A DNA stretch of 59,149 bases from an uncultured Chthoniobacterales bacterium (lineage in GTDB: Bacteria; Verrucomicrobiota; Verrucomicrobiia; Chthoniobacterales; UBA10450), in the NCBI GenBank assembly GCA_902805675.1, contig CADCTA010000036.1:1-59149 (forward strand), in the 5' to 3' direction. The stretch's first letter is position 1. Every line of letters starts with the position of its first letter. The translations under genes were made by a program, and so were the position numbers. The notes beneath the pieces were generated by a model, which made no database searches, was not told the origin of the DNA, and worked only from the letters and a program-made list of their open reading frames with translations. Shown here in pieces: positions 45,077 through 54,307 of this stretch.

Positions 45077-45874
45077 TCAGACCTTCTTCCAATCGGAGCA
45101 ATCCCAGCCGAGCAGCTTCTCAAGGCGCGCGATGTCGGTTTCGTACATCGCGTAAAGGTGCCGCCGCTCTTCGGGCGTCATGCGCCTGACGTAGGAGATT
45201 TTATTCTGCTCTTTGTTCTCGATGTTCGGCAGCGGGTCGACTCCGACGAAGCGAAACGCGTCGTCGACTGTCTCGCGCCACTTCGCCCTGAAATCGTCGA
45301 ACTTGATGACGTGCACCTGCTCGCGCGGAAAGAACCGGAAGACGCGCTCCATCTGCTCGGCGTAGAAGCCGCGGTCGACGTATGATTTCGCGCGCGGCTG
45401 GAGCGGTAGCGCCTCACGGATGCGCTCCGGCTCGGCCGCAACTGCCTCCATGAAATCGAGCGGCTCGTGCTTGCGATCGCGCTCCATGTTCCAGTGCGAG
45501 AACGCGCGGTCCATGGGGTTGCGTAGGAGGACGATGAGCTTGATGCCGGGATGGTAGTTGTGGATGCGCTCCATCGCTGGACGCCAGTAGGTGTAGATCG
45601 GCGTCACCGAGCCGGTGACGCGTGAGTCGCGTTTGAACTTGATCCCGCGATGCAGAAAATCGTGGTCCACCGGCGGGTTCGCGAAGCGCTTCTCGTCATC
45701 GAAGAAGTGGCGGTGCGGATGCTTCACCATGTGCGCCTCTTCGCCGTGCGCCATCGTGATGTGCGGATGCTTATCAAAGAACCAATGCAGCGCGCTCGTG
45801 CCGCCCTTCTGCACGCCGGCGATGATGAAATCGAGGTGATCGATCTTCTTTTTGTTCCGCCCGAATCCGAACAT
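45077..45874 (-). CDS. PAPS-dependent sulfotransferase
   Basis: A 265-residue P-loop sulfotransferase. The 5'-phosphosulfate loop is FIIAGVQKGGTSALHWFFDK, and the 3'-phosphate motif is IKLIVLLRNPMDRAFSHWNM. SKYVDRGFYAEQ-like and IKFDDFRAKWRETVDDAFRF regions complete the family. It moves sulfate from PAPS to a sugar or small-molecule hydroxyl; heparan-type N-deacetylase/sulfotransferases have the most similar motifs. No signal peptide, so cytoplasmic or membrane-associated. Near yggS (17 bases) on the same strand. Likely role is surface glycan sulfation (inference). Confidence 0.85.
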   Translation of the reverse strand: MFGFGRNKKKIDHLDFIIAGVQKGGTSALHWFFDKHPHITMAHGEEAHMVKHPHRHFFDDEKRFANPPVDHDFLHRGIKFKRDSRVTGSVTPIYTYWRPAMERIHNYHPGIKLIVLLRNPMDRAFSHWNMERDRKHEPLDFMEAVAAEPERIREALPLQPRAKSYVDRGFYAEQMERVFRFFPREQVHVIKFDDFRAKWRETVDDAFRFVGVDPLPNIENKEQNKISYVRRMTPEERRHLYAMYETDIARLEKLLGWDCSDWKKV

Positions 45875-45891
45875 CGTCAGTCCTTTAGCGC

Positions 45892-46572
45892 TCAGCGTTC
45901 GCCGAAAATCGCCGTGCCGACGCGCACGTAGGTAGCGCCTTCTTCAATCGCAACCTCAAAGTCGTTGCTCATTCCCATCGACAGCTGCGGCAGACGCATC
46001 GCGAATTGCTGTTCAAGGTCATCGCGCAGCTCCCGCAGCTGCACGAAGTAGGGCCGAGAGTCCTCTGCCTCCGGCGCAAATGGCGGGATCGTCATTACCC
46101 CTTCGATTTCAAGCCGCCCGAGCTGCAGCAGCGCCTCCATCTCCTCCTTCAGCTTCTCCGGCGCGAAGCCGAACTTGCTCCCCTCGCCCGCCACATTCAC
46201 CTCCAGCAACACGCGCGGCCGCACACCTTCCTCATCCGCGATCCGCTGGATGTCCTGCGCCAGCGCCAGCGAATCGACGCTGTGGAACATCTCGAACAAC
46301 GGCAGCGCGTGGCGAATTTTGTTCTTCTGGAGGTGCCCGATGAAATGCCACCGCACCGCCGCAGGGAGCAGCGGAATCTTCGCGCGTGCTTCCTGCACTT
46401 TGCTTTCGCCAAAGATCGGCTGCCCGGCATCGAACGCGGCGCGCACCTTCTCCGCCTCCTGCTTCTTGGAGACGGCAATTAGCCGCACGTCGTCGGCCGA
46501 GCGGCCGGCTTTCTCCACCGCCGCCACCACACGCGCCTGGATGATCTCGAGATTAGCAGCAACGGCGTCCAC
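45892..46572 (-). CDS. yggS: YggS/PROSC family PLP homeostasis protein
   Basis: A 226-residue PLP-binding barrel protein. LIAVSKKQEAEKVRAAFDAG contains the PLP Lys, FGESKVQEARAKI, WHFIGHLQKNKIRHALPLFE, HSVDSLALAQDI, VLLEVNVAGEGSKFGF and the late LSMGMSNDFEVAIEEGATYV with VRVGTAIFG. The family keeps free PLP in balance. GTG 46572 is chosen because the longer ATG start at 46626 falls inside a palindromic repeat and gives an 18-residue Arg/Cys-rich extension without family similarity. Confidence 0.9.
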   Translation of the reverse strand: MDAVAANLEIIQARVVAAVEKAGRSADDVRLIAVSKKQEAEKVRAAFDAGQPIFGESKVQEARAKIPLLPAAVRWHFIGHLQKNKIRHALPLFEMFHSVDSLALAQDIQRIADEEGVRPRVLLEVNVAGEGSKFGFAPEKLKEEMEALLQLGRLEIEGVMTIPPFAPEAEDSRPYFVQLRELRDDLEQQFAMRLPQLSMGMSNDFEVAIEEGATYVRVGTAIFGER

Positions 46573-46615
46573 GCAACGTTGAGCTTTGCGGCATTCGCGG
46601 CGCACAGCAAGCGTC

Positions 46616-46725
46616 GGTAGGGACATCGCGCTGCGATGTCCGAGACGCTATCCACGCAGCGAGGAGATCCGATCGTTCTACAGCCTCGGCCACGCGCCTG
46701 GACGGCGCAGCGCGCCGTCCCTACC
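46616..46725. repeat. Paired-hairpin palindromic element (GGTAGGGAC...GTCCCTACC)
   Basis: The left hairpin is GGACATCG-cgctg-CGATGTCC (46621-46641) and the right hairpin is GGACGGCGC-agc-GCGCCGTCC (46700-46720). The outer arms GGTAGGGAC and GTCCCTACC are complementary, so the whole unit can fold into a two-armed cross. It lies between yggS and the permease array. It shares this plan with elements at 14151 and 51739. Confidence 0.75.
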
Positions 46726-46767
46726 ATTTCAGTGCCGAGCGTCCGACGTGCGGTGGGGCCTACGCCA

Positions 46768-49239
46768 TCACTCCTCGCGTAGCGCCACCATCGGATCGAC
46801 ACGCGTCGCTCGACGCGCGGGAACGAAGCACGCGATCAGCGCGACAACCGACAGGCAGACGATCGCAATCCCGAGCGCCGCAACGTCAAACGCGCCGACG
46901 CCGTAAAGCACGCTAGCAAGTGCACGCCCCGCGGCGAGCGCGCCAAGCAACCCGGCTGCGAGCCCGATTGCGACCAAGCCTACGCCCTGCCCGAGCACCA
47001 GGCGCAGGACGTCGCCACGCGCAGCGCCAAGCGCCATCCTGATCCCCATCTCACGCGTGCGTTGCGTCACGCTCAGCGCCATCACGCCATACAGACCGAC
47101 GCTGGCCAGCACGAGCGCGAGCGCGGCAAACGAGCCGAGCAGAACCATCGTCAGACGACGGGCGCCGAGGCTGTTTGAGATGCTCTTTTCCATCGTCGTT
47201 GTGTTGCCAATCGGCTGCTGTGGATCGAGCGCCTGCACCTCACGTTTGACCGCCGGCACCAGCGCCATCGGATCGCCCGAGGCAACGCGAACCAGCAGCG
47301 TGTTCCCCTCAATGGGATACTGCGGCTGATAATAGTACATGTGCACGAATTTCAGCTGCTCGACGTTGTTCTCGCCGGCAGGCTCATTGCGCGTCCGCGG
47401 CACGACTCCGATGACAGTGAGCGGCGGAGCATTCTCCGCTTCAGCAGGACCGCGCTGCGTGTCGTCAATGTTAGCGCCGATCGGGTCGCGCCCCTGCAGG
47501 TAGCGCTGCACAAAAGTCTCGTCCACGATGACCGAGCGCGAGCCTTTCGTGCCCGTGATATCCTCCGGGCCGAAATTGCGGCCGCGCAAAATCGGCATCT
47601 TTAGCACCTTGAAGTAGTCGCTCGTAACGATGTTCACCTCGGCCGAAGGCTCCTGCCCAGGCTGCGCCTCCGGCGTGCCGGTGATGTGGAAGTAGCTATC
47701 CCATTCGTTGTCGTCGAACGGCACGTTCACGCCGATCGCCGCGGCTTCCACTCCGGGCAGTCGTTTAACGCGCTCAACCATCTGCTCGTTGAAGGCGTTC
47801 ACCTTCTCCGGCGTTTCGTAGCGCGAGCTTGGCAAAGCAACGGAGACCATGAGCACGCCGCCTGGATCGAAATTCAGCGGCTCCTGTTGCGCGCGCCAGA
47901 AGCTCTTGAGCGTCAGTCCAGCACCGGCGAGCAATACCACTGCGAGCGCGACCTGCGTAATGACCAACGCGGAGCGCGCGCGCTGCCGACCAGCGCCACC
48001 ACTTCCGCCGCGGCTCCCTGCTTCGTGCAACACGGTCGCGAGAGTCGCCGAGCGTGAGATCTGAAGCGCGGGCCAGACGCCAACGAGAATGCCCGCCGCC
48101 ACCGCCATCGCGGCGGTAAACATCAGCGCCATCGGATCGATGCTGATCTCCTGGAAGCGCGCCACGTTCGCCGGGCTCAGTGCTTTGATCGCGTCGAGGC
48201 TCCAGACCGCGAGCATGATGCCGGCCGCTCCGCCCACCAGCGCGAGCAGCGTGCTTTCGGTCAGAAGCTGCCGTGCAAGACGCCACCGTCCCGCGCCCAG
48301 CGCCGCACGGATCGCGAGTTCCTTGCTGCGCGAGACAGCGCGCGCGAGCTGAAGATTGGCGACGTTCGCGCACGCGATCAGCAACACGCAAAGCACGGCA
48401 CCGAGGAGCAGCTTGAGACTGTGTCGATAATCGCCCACCGCAGCCTCGAGTAACGGCCTCATGTCGACGCGCCGGCCTGTGTTTGTGTCCGGAAACTTCT
48501 GCTCCAACGCTGCGGCGATCGTGTCCAGGTCAGACTTCGCCTGCTCGAGCGTCACGCCCGGCTTGAGCCGGCCCAGTGTGCTGAAACCGGGGTGGTTTCC
48601 GCGCTGCAGCACGTTCTCCTGTTTACGAACGTCGCCGAGCGGGATGTAGATTTCAGAAAGCCGCGGGTAGCGCAGCTCGGAGGGCAAGACGCCGATGATC
48701 TCCCGCGCCTCGCCGTCCACCGTGACCTGCTGGCCGAGCACTTTGTCGGATCCGCCGAACCGGGTTTGCCACAGCTTCTCCGTGATCAGCGCCACCTTCG
48801 GCGCGTTCGGCACATCGTCCGCTTCGGTGAAGTCCCGGCCGAGCCGCGGCTTCAGGCCGACAATGGCAAGGAAGTTCCATGAGACTTGGGCGCCGCCGAG
48901 ACGCGCCGGCGCGGTATCGCCGCCGAGCATGGCGAAGTTCACGTTCGAGCGACGGAGCAGCGCTAGATCGGTGAACGATCGCTGCGCCTCGCGCCAATCG
49001 AGGTAGTTCGGATAGCTAACCGAGCCGCCCGGAAAGGTCGGCGTTTTCTCGCGCAGGACGATGAGCTTGTCGGGCTGGGGATAAGGCAATGGCCGCAGGA
49101 GCACGGCGTTCACGACACTGAAGATCGCGGTATTCGCGCCAATGCCGAGCGCAAGCGCGAGGATAGCAATCACGGTGAAGCCGGGCGCTTTCAGCAGCAT
49201 GCGGACGGCGTAGCGCAGGTCGGGGAGGAAGTTGTTCAT
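46768..49239 (-). CDS. ADOP-type ABC permease (array member 1)
   Basis: An 823-residue orphan permease of the duplicated MacB/FtsX type. The N-terminal signature is [20 protein letters not shown], then [17 protein letters not shown] MacB_PCD-like periplasmic domain is followed by three helices with [21 protein letters not shown] second periplasmic/FtsX half follows, then [20 protein letters not shown] and the terminal [15 protein letters not shown]. Both halves have the coupling-helix motif, so one chain supplies two permease units. No ATPase is fused or adjacent. The ADOP group in Acidobacteria and Verrucomicrobia is linked by inference to macrolide-type or lipoprotein export. Start ATG 49239. 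Confidence 0.85.
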   Translation of the reverse strand: MNNFLPDLRYAVRMLLKAPGFTVIAILALALGIGANTAIFSVVNAVLLRPLPYPQPDKLIVLREKTPTFPGGSVSYPNYLDWREAQRSFTDLALLRRSNVNFAMLGGDTAPARLGGAQVSWNFLAIVGLKPRLGRDFTEADDVPNAPKVALITEKLWQTRFGGSDKVLGQQVTVDGEAREIIGVLPSELRYPRLSEIYIPLGDVRKQENVLQRGNHPGFSTLGRLKPGVTLEQAKSDLDTIAAALEQKFPDTNTGRRVDMRPLLEAAVGDYRHSLKLLLGAVLCVLLIACANVANLQLARAVSRSKELAIRAALGAGRWRLARQLLTESTLLALVGGAAGIMLAVWSLDAIKALSPANVARFQEISIDPMALMFTAAMAVAAGILVGVWPALQISRSATLATVLHEAGSRGGSGGAGRQRARSALVITQVALAVVLLAGAGLTLKSFWRAQQEPLNFDPGGVLMVSVALPSSRYETPEKVNAFNEQMVERVKRLPGVEAAAIGVNVPFDDNEWDSYFHITGTPEAQPGQEPSAEVNIVTSDYFKVLKMPILRGRNFGPEDITGTKGSRSVIVDETFVQRYLQGRDPIGANIDDTQRGPAEAENAPPLTVIGVVPRTRNEPAGENNVEQLKFVHMYYYQPQYPIEGNTLLVRVASGDPMALVPAVKREVQALDPQQPIGNTTTMEKSISNSLGARRLTMVLLGSFAALALVLASVGLYGVMALSVTQRTREMGIRMALGAARGDVLRLVLGQGVGLVAIGLAAGLLGALAAGRALASVLYGVGAFDVAALGIAIVCLSVVALIACFVPARRATRVDPMVALREE

Positions 49240-49268
49240 GGTGTGTGCGTGGTTTGTGGGAGGGTCGC

Positions 49269-51701
49269 TCAGTCAGTCCTTAAAGCTTTCACCGGGTCGG
49301 CATTGCTCACTCGGCGGGCCGGGATCCAGCACGCGCCGAGTGCGCTCAGCATGAGCAATCCTGCCGCGGTGCCGTAGCTCGCCAGATCGAGGCTGCTGAT
49401 GCCAAAGAGCGTGGCTTGCAGCAGGCGCGAGAGAAGCAGCGCGCCTGCGAAGCCGGCAAGCATGCCGACGACGACGGCGCGCATGGTGTGACTGAGCATG
49501 AGCCGCACGATTGCGCCTCGCGTTGCACCCAGCGCCATGCGGATGCCAATCTCGCGGGTGCGCTGTGTCACGCGATACGCGATTACGCCATAGAGGCCGG
49601 TCGCGGCCAGCAGAAGCGCCACAAGCGAGAAGAAGCTGAGGAGCCACGCGCGGAGCCGCGGTTGCCAGAGCGAGTTCGCCACCTCGTCGCCTAACGAGAC
49701 AAAGTTAAACACGCCGACCTCAGGCTCGATCGCGGCAACTTCGCGCTGCACCGTCGACACGAGGCTCATCGGTTCCAAACCGGGCTGCGCACGGACGAGG
49801 AAATGCATCTGCTTCCACGCGAGCTGCGTGCTCGGATTGTAGAGGTCAGGTCCGGCCTCGCGGTCGAGCGATTGATGCCGAACATCGGCCGCCACGCCCA
49901 CCACGACCAGCCAGTCCGGCTCCTCACCGGGATCGGGTTTGCCGAACATCAGCCGCTTCCCGACCGCGTCCTCTCCTGGCCAGAGCCGCTGCGCAAGCCG
50001 CTCGCTCACGATGCAAACACGCGGCGCACCGAACTTGTCGCGCGCGTCGAAAGCACGCCCATGCTGCAGCGGGATCTGCAGGAGCCGGAAATACTCCGGA
50101 CTCACGGTCTGGAAGTTTACCCTTGGATTCGCGGCTTGCTGCTCAACGCTCTGACCTTCTGCCACCGGCTGAGGCCGGTTCCATGGGCGTTGCGCATGAA
50201 ACGGAGGGCTGTTGTTAGCCGCTGTCGCGACGACGCCCGGAATGCGTGCGATGCGATCGAGCAAACGTGTGTAGCGGTCGACACGGAGCTCCGCTGATTC
50301 GCTGCCGCGGTAAGTCGGATTCACCTCCATCAGCAGCACGTTGCGGGCGTCGAAGCCGGGATCGACCTCCTTCAAGTTTCCCATGCTGCGGAGCACGAGG
50401 CTGGCGCCAACCAGCAGCACGATCGAGATGGCGACCTGTCCGGCCGTGAGGATATCTCTGACTCGACCCCCAACTTCGGTGCCTCCGGTGGTTCCGGCGC
50501 CCGAACGCTTCAACGCTTCAGAAACATCGACGCGCGTGGTTTTCCACGCCGGCAACGATCCAGCAGCGATTGCACTCAGCGACGCGATAATAACGGTGAA
50601 CGCGAGGACACTCGCGTTTGCCTCGATCTGGATCCAAAATGGCAGCTCGACTGGAATCGACGCAGCCACGATGTCGATCAGCCAGAACGCCATGACGACA
50701 CCCGCGCAGCTGCCGAGCACCGCGATCAGCGCACTCTCCGTGAGAAGCTGACGCGCCAGACGCATGCGGCTCGCGCCAAGCGCCGCGCGAACGAGCAGCT
50801 CGCGCTGGCGGGACGTCGCACGAGCAAGCAGCAGTTGCCCGACGTTCGCGCACGCGATCAGCAACACACCGCCGCACCCGGCCAGCAACACAACCAGCGA
50901 CCCACGCACGTCGCCGGTCCAGTGTTGACGGAGCGGAACGACAGCCGCGCCGACTTCCTTGTTCGTCTCAGGATGCTGTGATGCGAGCCGCTCCGCGATC
51001 AGCTTCATTTCGGCTGCGGCTTGCTCGCGCACGACACCGGGTTTGAGGCGCCCGATCGCCTGGTCGGCGCGCCAGGAGCGGCCGCCGATTTGCTCAAAGA
51101 AGGCTCCCATCGGAACCCACACGTCGCTTTGCACCGGGAAGCGAAAATCCTTCGGCATTACGCCGACGATGGTGCGCATCTCGCCGTCTAGATTGATGTC
51201 GCGCCCGATGACGGTCTGCGCGCCGCCAAAGCTGCGCTGCCATACACGATGGCTGATCAGCATCACGCGCGGCGCTCCGACAGCGTCGTCTGCCGGCAAC
51301 AGATTGCGCCCGAGCACCGGCTCGCGGCCAAGCAGCATAAACAGGTTCGCCGTCGTGAATGTCGTCTTCAGCGTCTCGGTTGCGCCATCGTTCGAGCGGA
51401 GGTTGCCGTTCCACCGCAGATTGAAAAACGCCACGTCAGCGAAGCTGCGCGACTGCTCACGCCAGTCTTTGAAGTCGAGGTAATTGACCCCGAGATCCGC
51501 GCCGGTCTTCGTGCTGCGCGATTGCAGCATCACCAGCTTCTCCGGTTCAGCGAACGGCAGCGGCCGCAAGAGGAAGGCGTAGATCACGCCGAACATCGCC
51601 GTCGTCGCGCCGATGCCGAGCGCGAGGGCGATCACCGCCGTTGCACTAAAGCCCGGCGCCTTCAGCAGCTGCCGGAACGCGTAGCGCAGGTCGCTGTTCA
51701 T
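49269..51701 (-). CDS. ADOP-type ABC permease (array member 2)
   Basis: An 810-residue permease with the same two-half plan: [39 protein letters not shown], first coupling region [20 protein letters not shown], second [20 protein letters not shown], end [18 protein letters not shown] 51701 is chosen over 51737 because homology begins at MNSDLRYAF. It is 29 bases upstream of member 1, which suggests co-transcription. It differs from the others in its periplasmic halves, so the array members likely handle different substrates or have diverged after duplication. Confidence 0.85.
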   Translation of the reverse strand: MNSDLRYAFRQLLKAPGFSATAVIALALGIGATTAMFGVIYAFLLRPLPFAEPEKLVMLQSRSTKTGADLGVNYLDFKDWREQSRSFADVAFFNLRWNGNLRSNDGATETLKTTFTTANLFMLLGREPVLGRNLLPADDAVGAPRVMLISHRVWQRSFGGAQTVIGRDINLDGEMRTIVGVMPKDFRFPVQSDVWVPMGAFFEQIGGRSWRADQAIGRLKPGVVREQAAAEMKLIAERLASQHPETNKEVGAAVVPLRQHWTGDVRGSLVVLLAGCGGVLLIACANVGQLLLARATSRQRELLVRAALGASRMRLARQLLTESALIAVLGSCAGVVMAFWLIDIVAASIPVELPFWIQIEANASVLAFTVIIASLSAIAAGSLPAWKTTRVDVSEALKRSGAGTTGGTEVGGRVRDILTAGQVAISIVLLVGASLVLRSMGNLKEVDPGFDARNVLLMEVNPTYRGSESAELRVDRYTRLLDRIARIPGVVATAANNSPPFHAQRPWNRPQPVAEGQSVEQQAANPRVNFQTVSPEYFRLLQIPLQHGRAFDARDKFGAPRVCIVSERLAQRLWPGEDAVGKRLMFGKPDPGEEPDWLVVVGVAADVRHQSLDREAGPDLYNPSTQLAWKQMHFLVRAQPGLEPMSLVSTVQREVAAIEPEVGVFNFVSLGDEVANSLWQPRLRAWLLSFFSLVALLLAATGLYGVIAYRVTQRTREIGIRMALGATRGAIVRLMLSHTMRAVVVGMLAGFAGALLLSRLLQATLFGISSLDLASYGTAAGLLMLSALGACWIPARRVSNADPVKALRTD

Positions 51702-51738
51702 GTGACTGTCCGATAGCGAAGTTGGGACAAGCAGCACC

Positions 51739-51815
51739 TGTAGCGGCGGTCTATGACCGCCGAGGTAGGCGTCGACTGGATGATAAGCATTCGGCGGTCA
51801 CAGACCGCCGCTACA
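51739..51815. repeat. Paired-hairpin palindromic element (TGTAGCGGCGGTC...)
   Basis: Left TGTAGCGGCGGTCTATGACC followed by GCC, right GGCGGTCACAGACCGCCGCT followed by ACA. Each half is a hairpin (GGCGGTC-tat-GACCGCC; GGCGGTC-aca-GACCGCC). The two halves are inverted copies, differing only at the loop. The unit sits between ADOP members 2 and 3. Confidence 0.8.
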
Positions 51816-51825
51816 GGGCAGCTCT

Positions 51826-54294
51826 TCATTCCGCGCGCAGAGCGATGATGGGATTTACTCGTGAAGCGCGGCGCGCTGGCAGCCACGCCGCCATGAAAGC
51901 CACCACGGAGATCAACAGCACGATCGAACCAAAGGTGAGCGGATCCCAAAGCCCAACTCCGTAGACCAGACTGCTCAGCAGACGCGTGGCCGCAAAGGCA
52001 CCAGCCAAACCGATGGCAAGGCTGATCGCCACCAGCAACATCGCCTGGCCGACCACGAGCCGGAAGATCGATGACTGCGCCGCGCCCAGCGCGATGCGGA
52101 TGCCAATTTCATTCGTGCGCTGCGCGACGGAGTAAGCCATCACGCCGTAAATCCCGATCGCGGTCAGCAGCAGCGCAGTACCCGCAAAAATCGTGAGCAA
52201 CAACGCGTTGAAGCGCGTCCGCGCCAGCGAGCGCGAGATGTATTCATCGAAAACGCGGATCGACCGCAACGGGAGGGCATTGTCGAGCGCCGTTAGTTCC
52301 TTCCGGATCGCAGATGTCAGCGTGGCTGGATCGGACACGCTCGTCCGCACAACGAGCGACATGATGCTGAACGGGATCTGCGGGTGCGGGACGTACATCT
52401 CCGGTGAGTCCTCGTTTTTGAGCGAGAGGTGTTTCACGTTGCCGACCACGCCGACGATCTCGCGCATCTTCTCGCCGGTATCGTCGGCGGCGAAGCCCGG
52501 CATGATGCGCTTGCCGATCACGTTTTGCCCCGGGAAGAATTTGTCGGCGAAACGCTGGTTCACGATCACCACCGGCGTCGTGTCGAATCGATCGGTCTGA
52601 TCGAAGACCCGGCCCTGCAGCACCGGGATGCCCATCGTGCTGAAGTATTCCGTTCCGATCATTCGGATCGGCGCCGTCGGGCGTTGACCGTCCGGTTTCG
52701 GGTCGGCTTCGTTGTCGAAGCTCGTGACCATATTGCTTCCGCTGAGCGGCAACGGCACGATCACGCTCGCCGACTCCACACCCGGGAGAGCTCGCAGGCG
52801 CGGCAGCAATTGGTCGAAGAATGCGGTGATGTTTTCGTTCTTCGGGTACGCGACGCCGGGCAGCTGAATCTGCGCCGTCAGGAGCCGCTCCGTTCGCATG
52901 CCCGGCGGCACGCGACCCAGGCGCGCGAAGCTCTGGATCAACAGGCCGGCACAGATCAGCAAGATGAGGGCGAGCGCCACTTCCGCGACGACGAGTCCGT
53001 TGCGCAGCCGACCTTTACGCTCCCCGCCGCCACCGGTGCGGCTGCCGGACTTCAAGGATGTGTTCAGGTCCACGCGCGACGCCTGCCACGCCGGCACCAG
53101 GCCGAAGACGACACCAGTCACGAGCGAGACGAGGACCGTGAAGGCGAGCACGACGGCATCCAGCTGGATCGCGCCGATCCGCGGAATGTTCTGCGGCACC
53201 GCTCGGATCAGCGCCTCGGTTCCCCATTGCGCGATGAGCAATCCGAGGACGCCGCCGATTGCGGAAAGCATCACGCTTTCGGTTAGCAACTGCCGCACGA
53301 TGCGCGCGCGGCTTGCGCCGAGCGCGGCGCGCAACGCCATTTCCTTCCCGCGCACCGACGCGCGCGCGAGCAACAGGTTGGCGACATTCGCGTTCGCGAT
53401 CAGCAGGACACAAAGCACTGCGCCGAACAGGACATACAAGCCAGTGCGGACGTCGCCGATCAACTCTTCGCGCAGCGGCAGGAAGCCGGCGCTGAAGTTG
53501 GTGTTCGTATCGGGGTATTGCTGCTTGAGATTCGCCGCGATCGCAGAGATATCCGCCTGCGCCTGCTCGATTGTGACTCCCGGCTTGAGACGAGCGATGC
53601 CGTTCAGCATGTGCGCACCGCGCGACGCGGTCTGCGGTTCCGAGCCGTCCGTGCTCGTCGCGTCGAGCGCGATGGTGACGTAGAGATCGAGCGGCTCCGC
53701 CTGGATCGGATATTGAAAGCCGCGCGGCAGGACACCGATGACCGTGTGGGCGCGGCGGTCGAGCTCGATCGTCTGGCCGACGACATTCTGGTCGCCGCCG
53801 AATTGCTTCTGCCAGTAGTCGTGACTCAGGATGACCTTGAACCCGTCGGGCCCGCCGCCGGACTGTTCATCCGCGCGGGTGAACGAGCGCCCGATGATCG
53901 GCTTCACTCCGAGCGCATCGAAGTACTCCGAGCTCGACATCACGCCGCGCTGACTTGTCGCGCCGTCGGGAGTCGTGACGGAAAACGAGCGATCCCGAAA
54001 AACCGCAACGTGCGCAAGCGTGCGATTCTGTTCGCGGAAATCGAAGTAATCCGCATACGAGAGCGAGTTCAGCTCCGTGACTTTGGCCGATTGGGATTCA
54101 CGCAGATCGATGCTGCCGAAGGCGACCAGCTCATGCGAGTTCGGGAACGGCAGCGGCTTCAACAGGAGCGCGTTTACGACACTGAAGATCGCGGTATTCG
54201 CGCCGATGCCGAGCGCCAGCGTGATGACGGCGACGAAGGTGAAGCCGGGATGCTTGAGGAGTTGGCGTAAGCCGTAGCGGATGTCTGCGAGCAT
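51826..54294 (-). CDS. ADOP-type ABC permease (array member 3)
   Basis: An 822-residue permease. Opening [40 protein letters not shown], first half coupling [20 protein letters not shown], second AQRTNEIGIRIALGAAQSSI, end RRASRVNPIIALRAE. ATG 54294 rather than 54387, since the family start follows it. It begins 13 bases after the stop of member 4. A palindromic element separates it from member 2, and this may be a transcript boundary. Function as for the other members. Confidence 0.85.
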   Translation of the reverse strand: MLADIRYGLRQLLKHPGFTFVAVITLALGIGANTAIFSVVNALLLKPLPFPNSHELVAFGSIDLRESQSAKVTELNSLSYADYFDFREQNRTLAHVAVFRDRSFSVTTPDGATSQRGVMSSSEYFDALGVKPIIGRSFTRADEQSGGGPDGFKVILSHDYWQKQFGGDQNVVGQTIELDRRAHTVIGVLPRGFQYPIQAEPLDLYVTIALDATSTDGSEPQTASRGAHMLNGIARLKPGVTIEQAQADISAIAANLKQQYPDTNTNFSAGFLPLREELIGDVRTGLYVLFGAVLCVLLIANANVANLLLARASVRGKEMALRAALGASRARIVRQLLTESVMLSAIGGVLGLLIAQWGTEALIRAVPQNIPRIGAIQLDAVVLAFTVLVSLVTGVVFGLVPAWQASRVDLNTSLKSGSRTGGGGERKGRLRNGLVVAEVALALILLICAGLLIQSFARLGRVPPGMRTERLLTAQIQLPGVAYPKNENITAFFDQLLPRLRALPGVESASVIVPLPLSGSNMVTSFDNEADPKPDGQRPTAPIRMIGTEYFSTMGIPVLQGRVFDQTDRFDTTPVVIVNQRFADKFFPGQNVIGKRIMPGFAADDTGEKMREIVGVVGNVKHLSLKNEDSPEMYVPHPQIPFSIMSLVVRTSVSDPATLTSAIRKELTALDNALPLRSIRVFDEYISRSLARTRFNALLLTIFAGTALLLTAIGIYGVMAYSVAQRTNEIGIRIALGAAQSSIFRLVVGQAMLLVAISLAIGLAGAFAATRLLSSLVYGVGLWDPLTFGSIVLLISVVAFMAAWLPARRASRVNPIIALRAE

Positions 54295-54307
54295 GCTGCT
54301 GGGGGTT

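Noticed and set aside
46573..46626. Longer YggS start at ATG 46626
   Set aside because: The ATG lies in a palindromic repeat arm and the extension has no family similarity.
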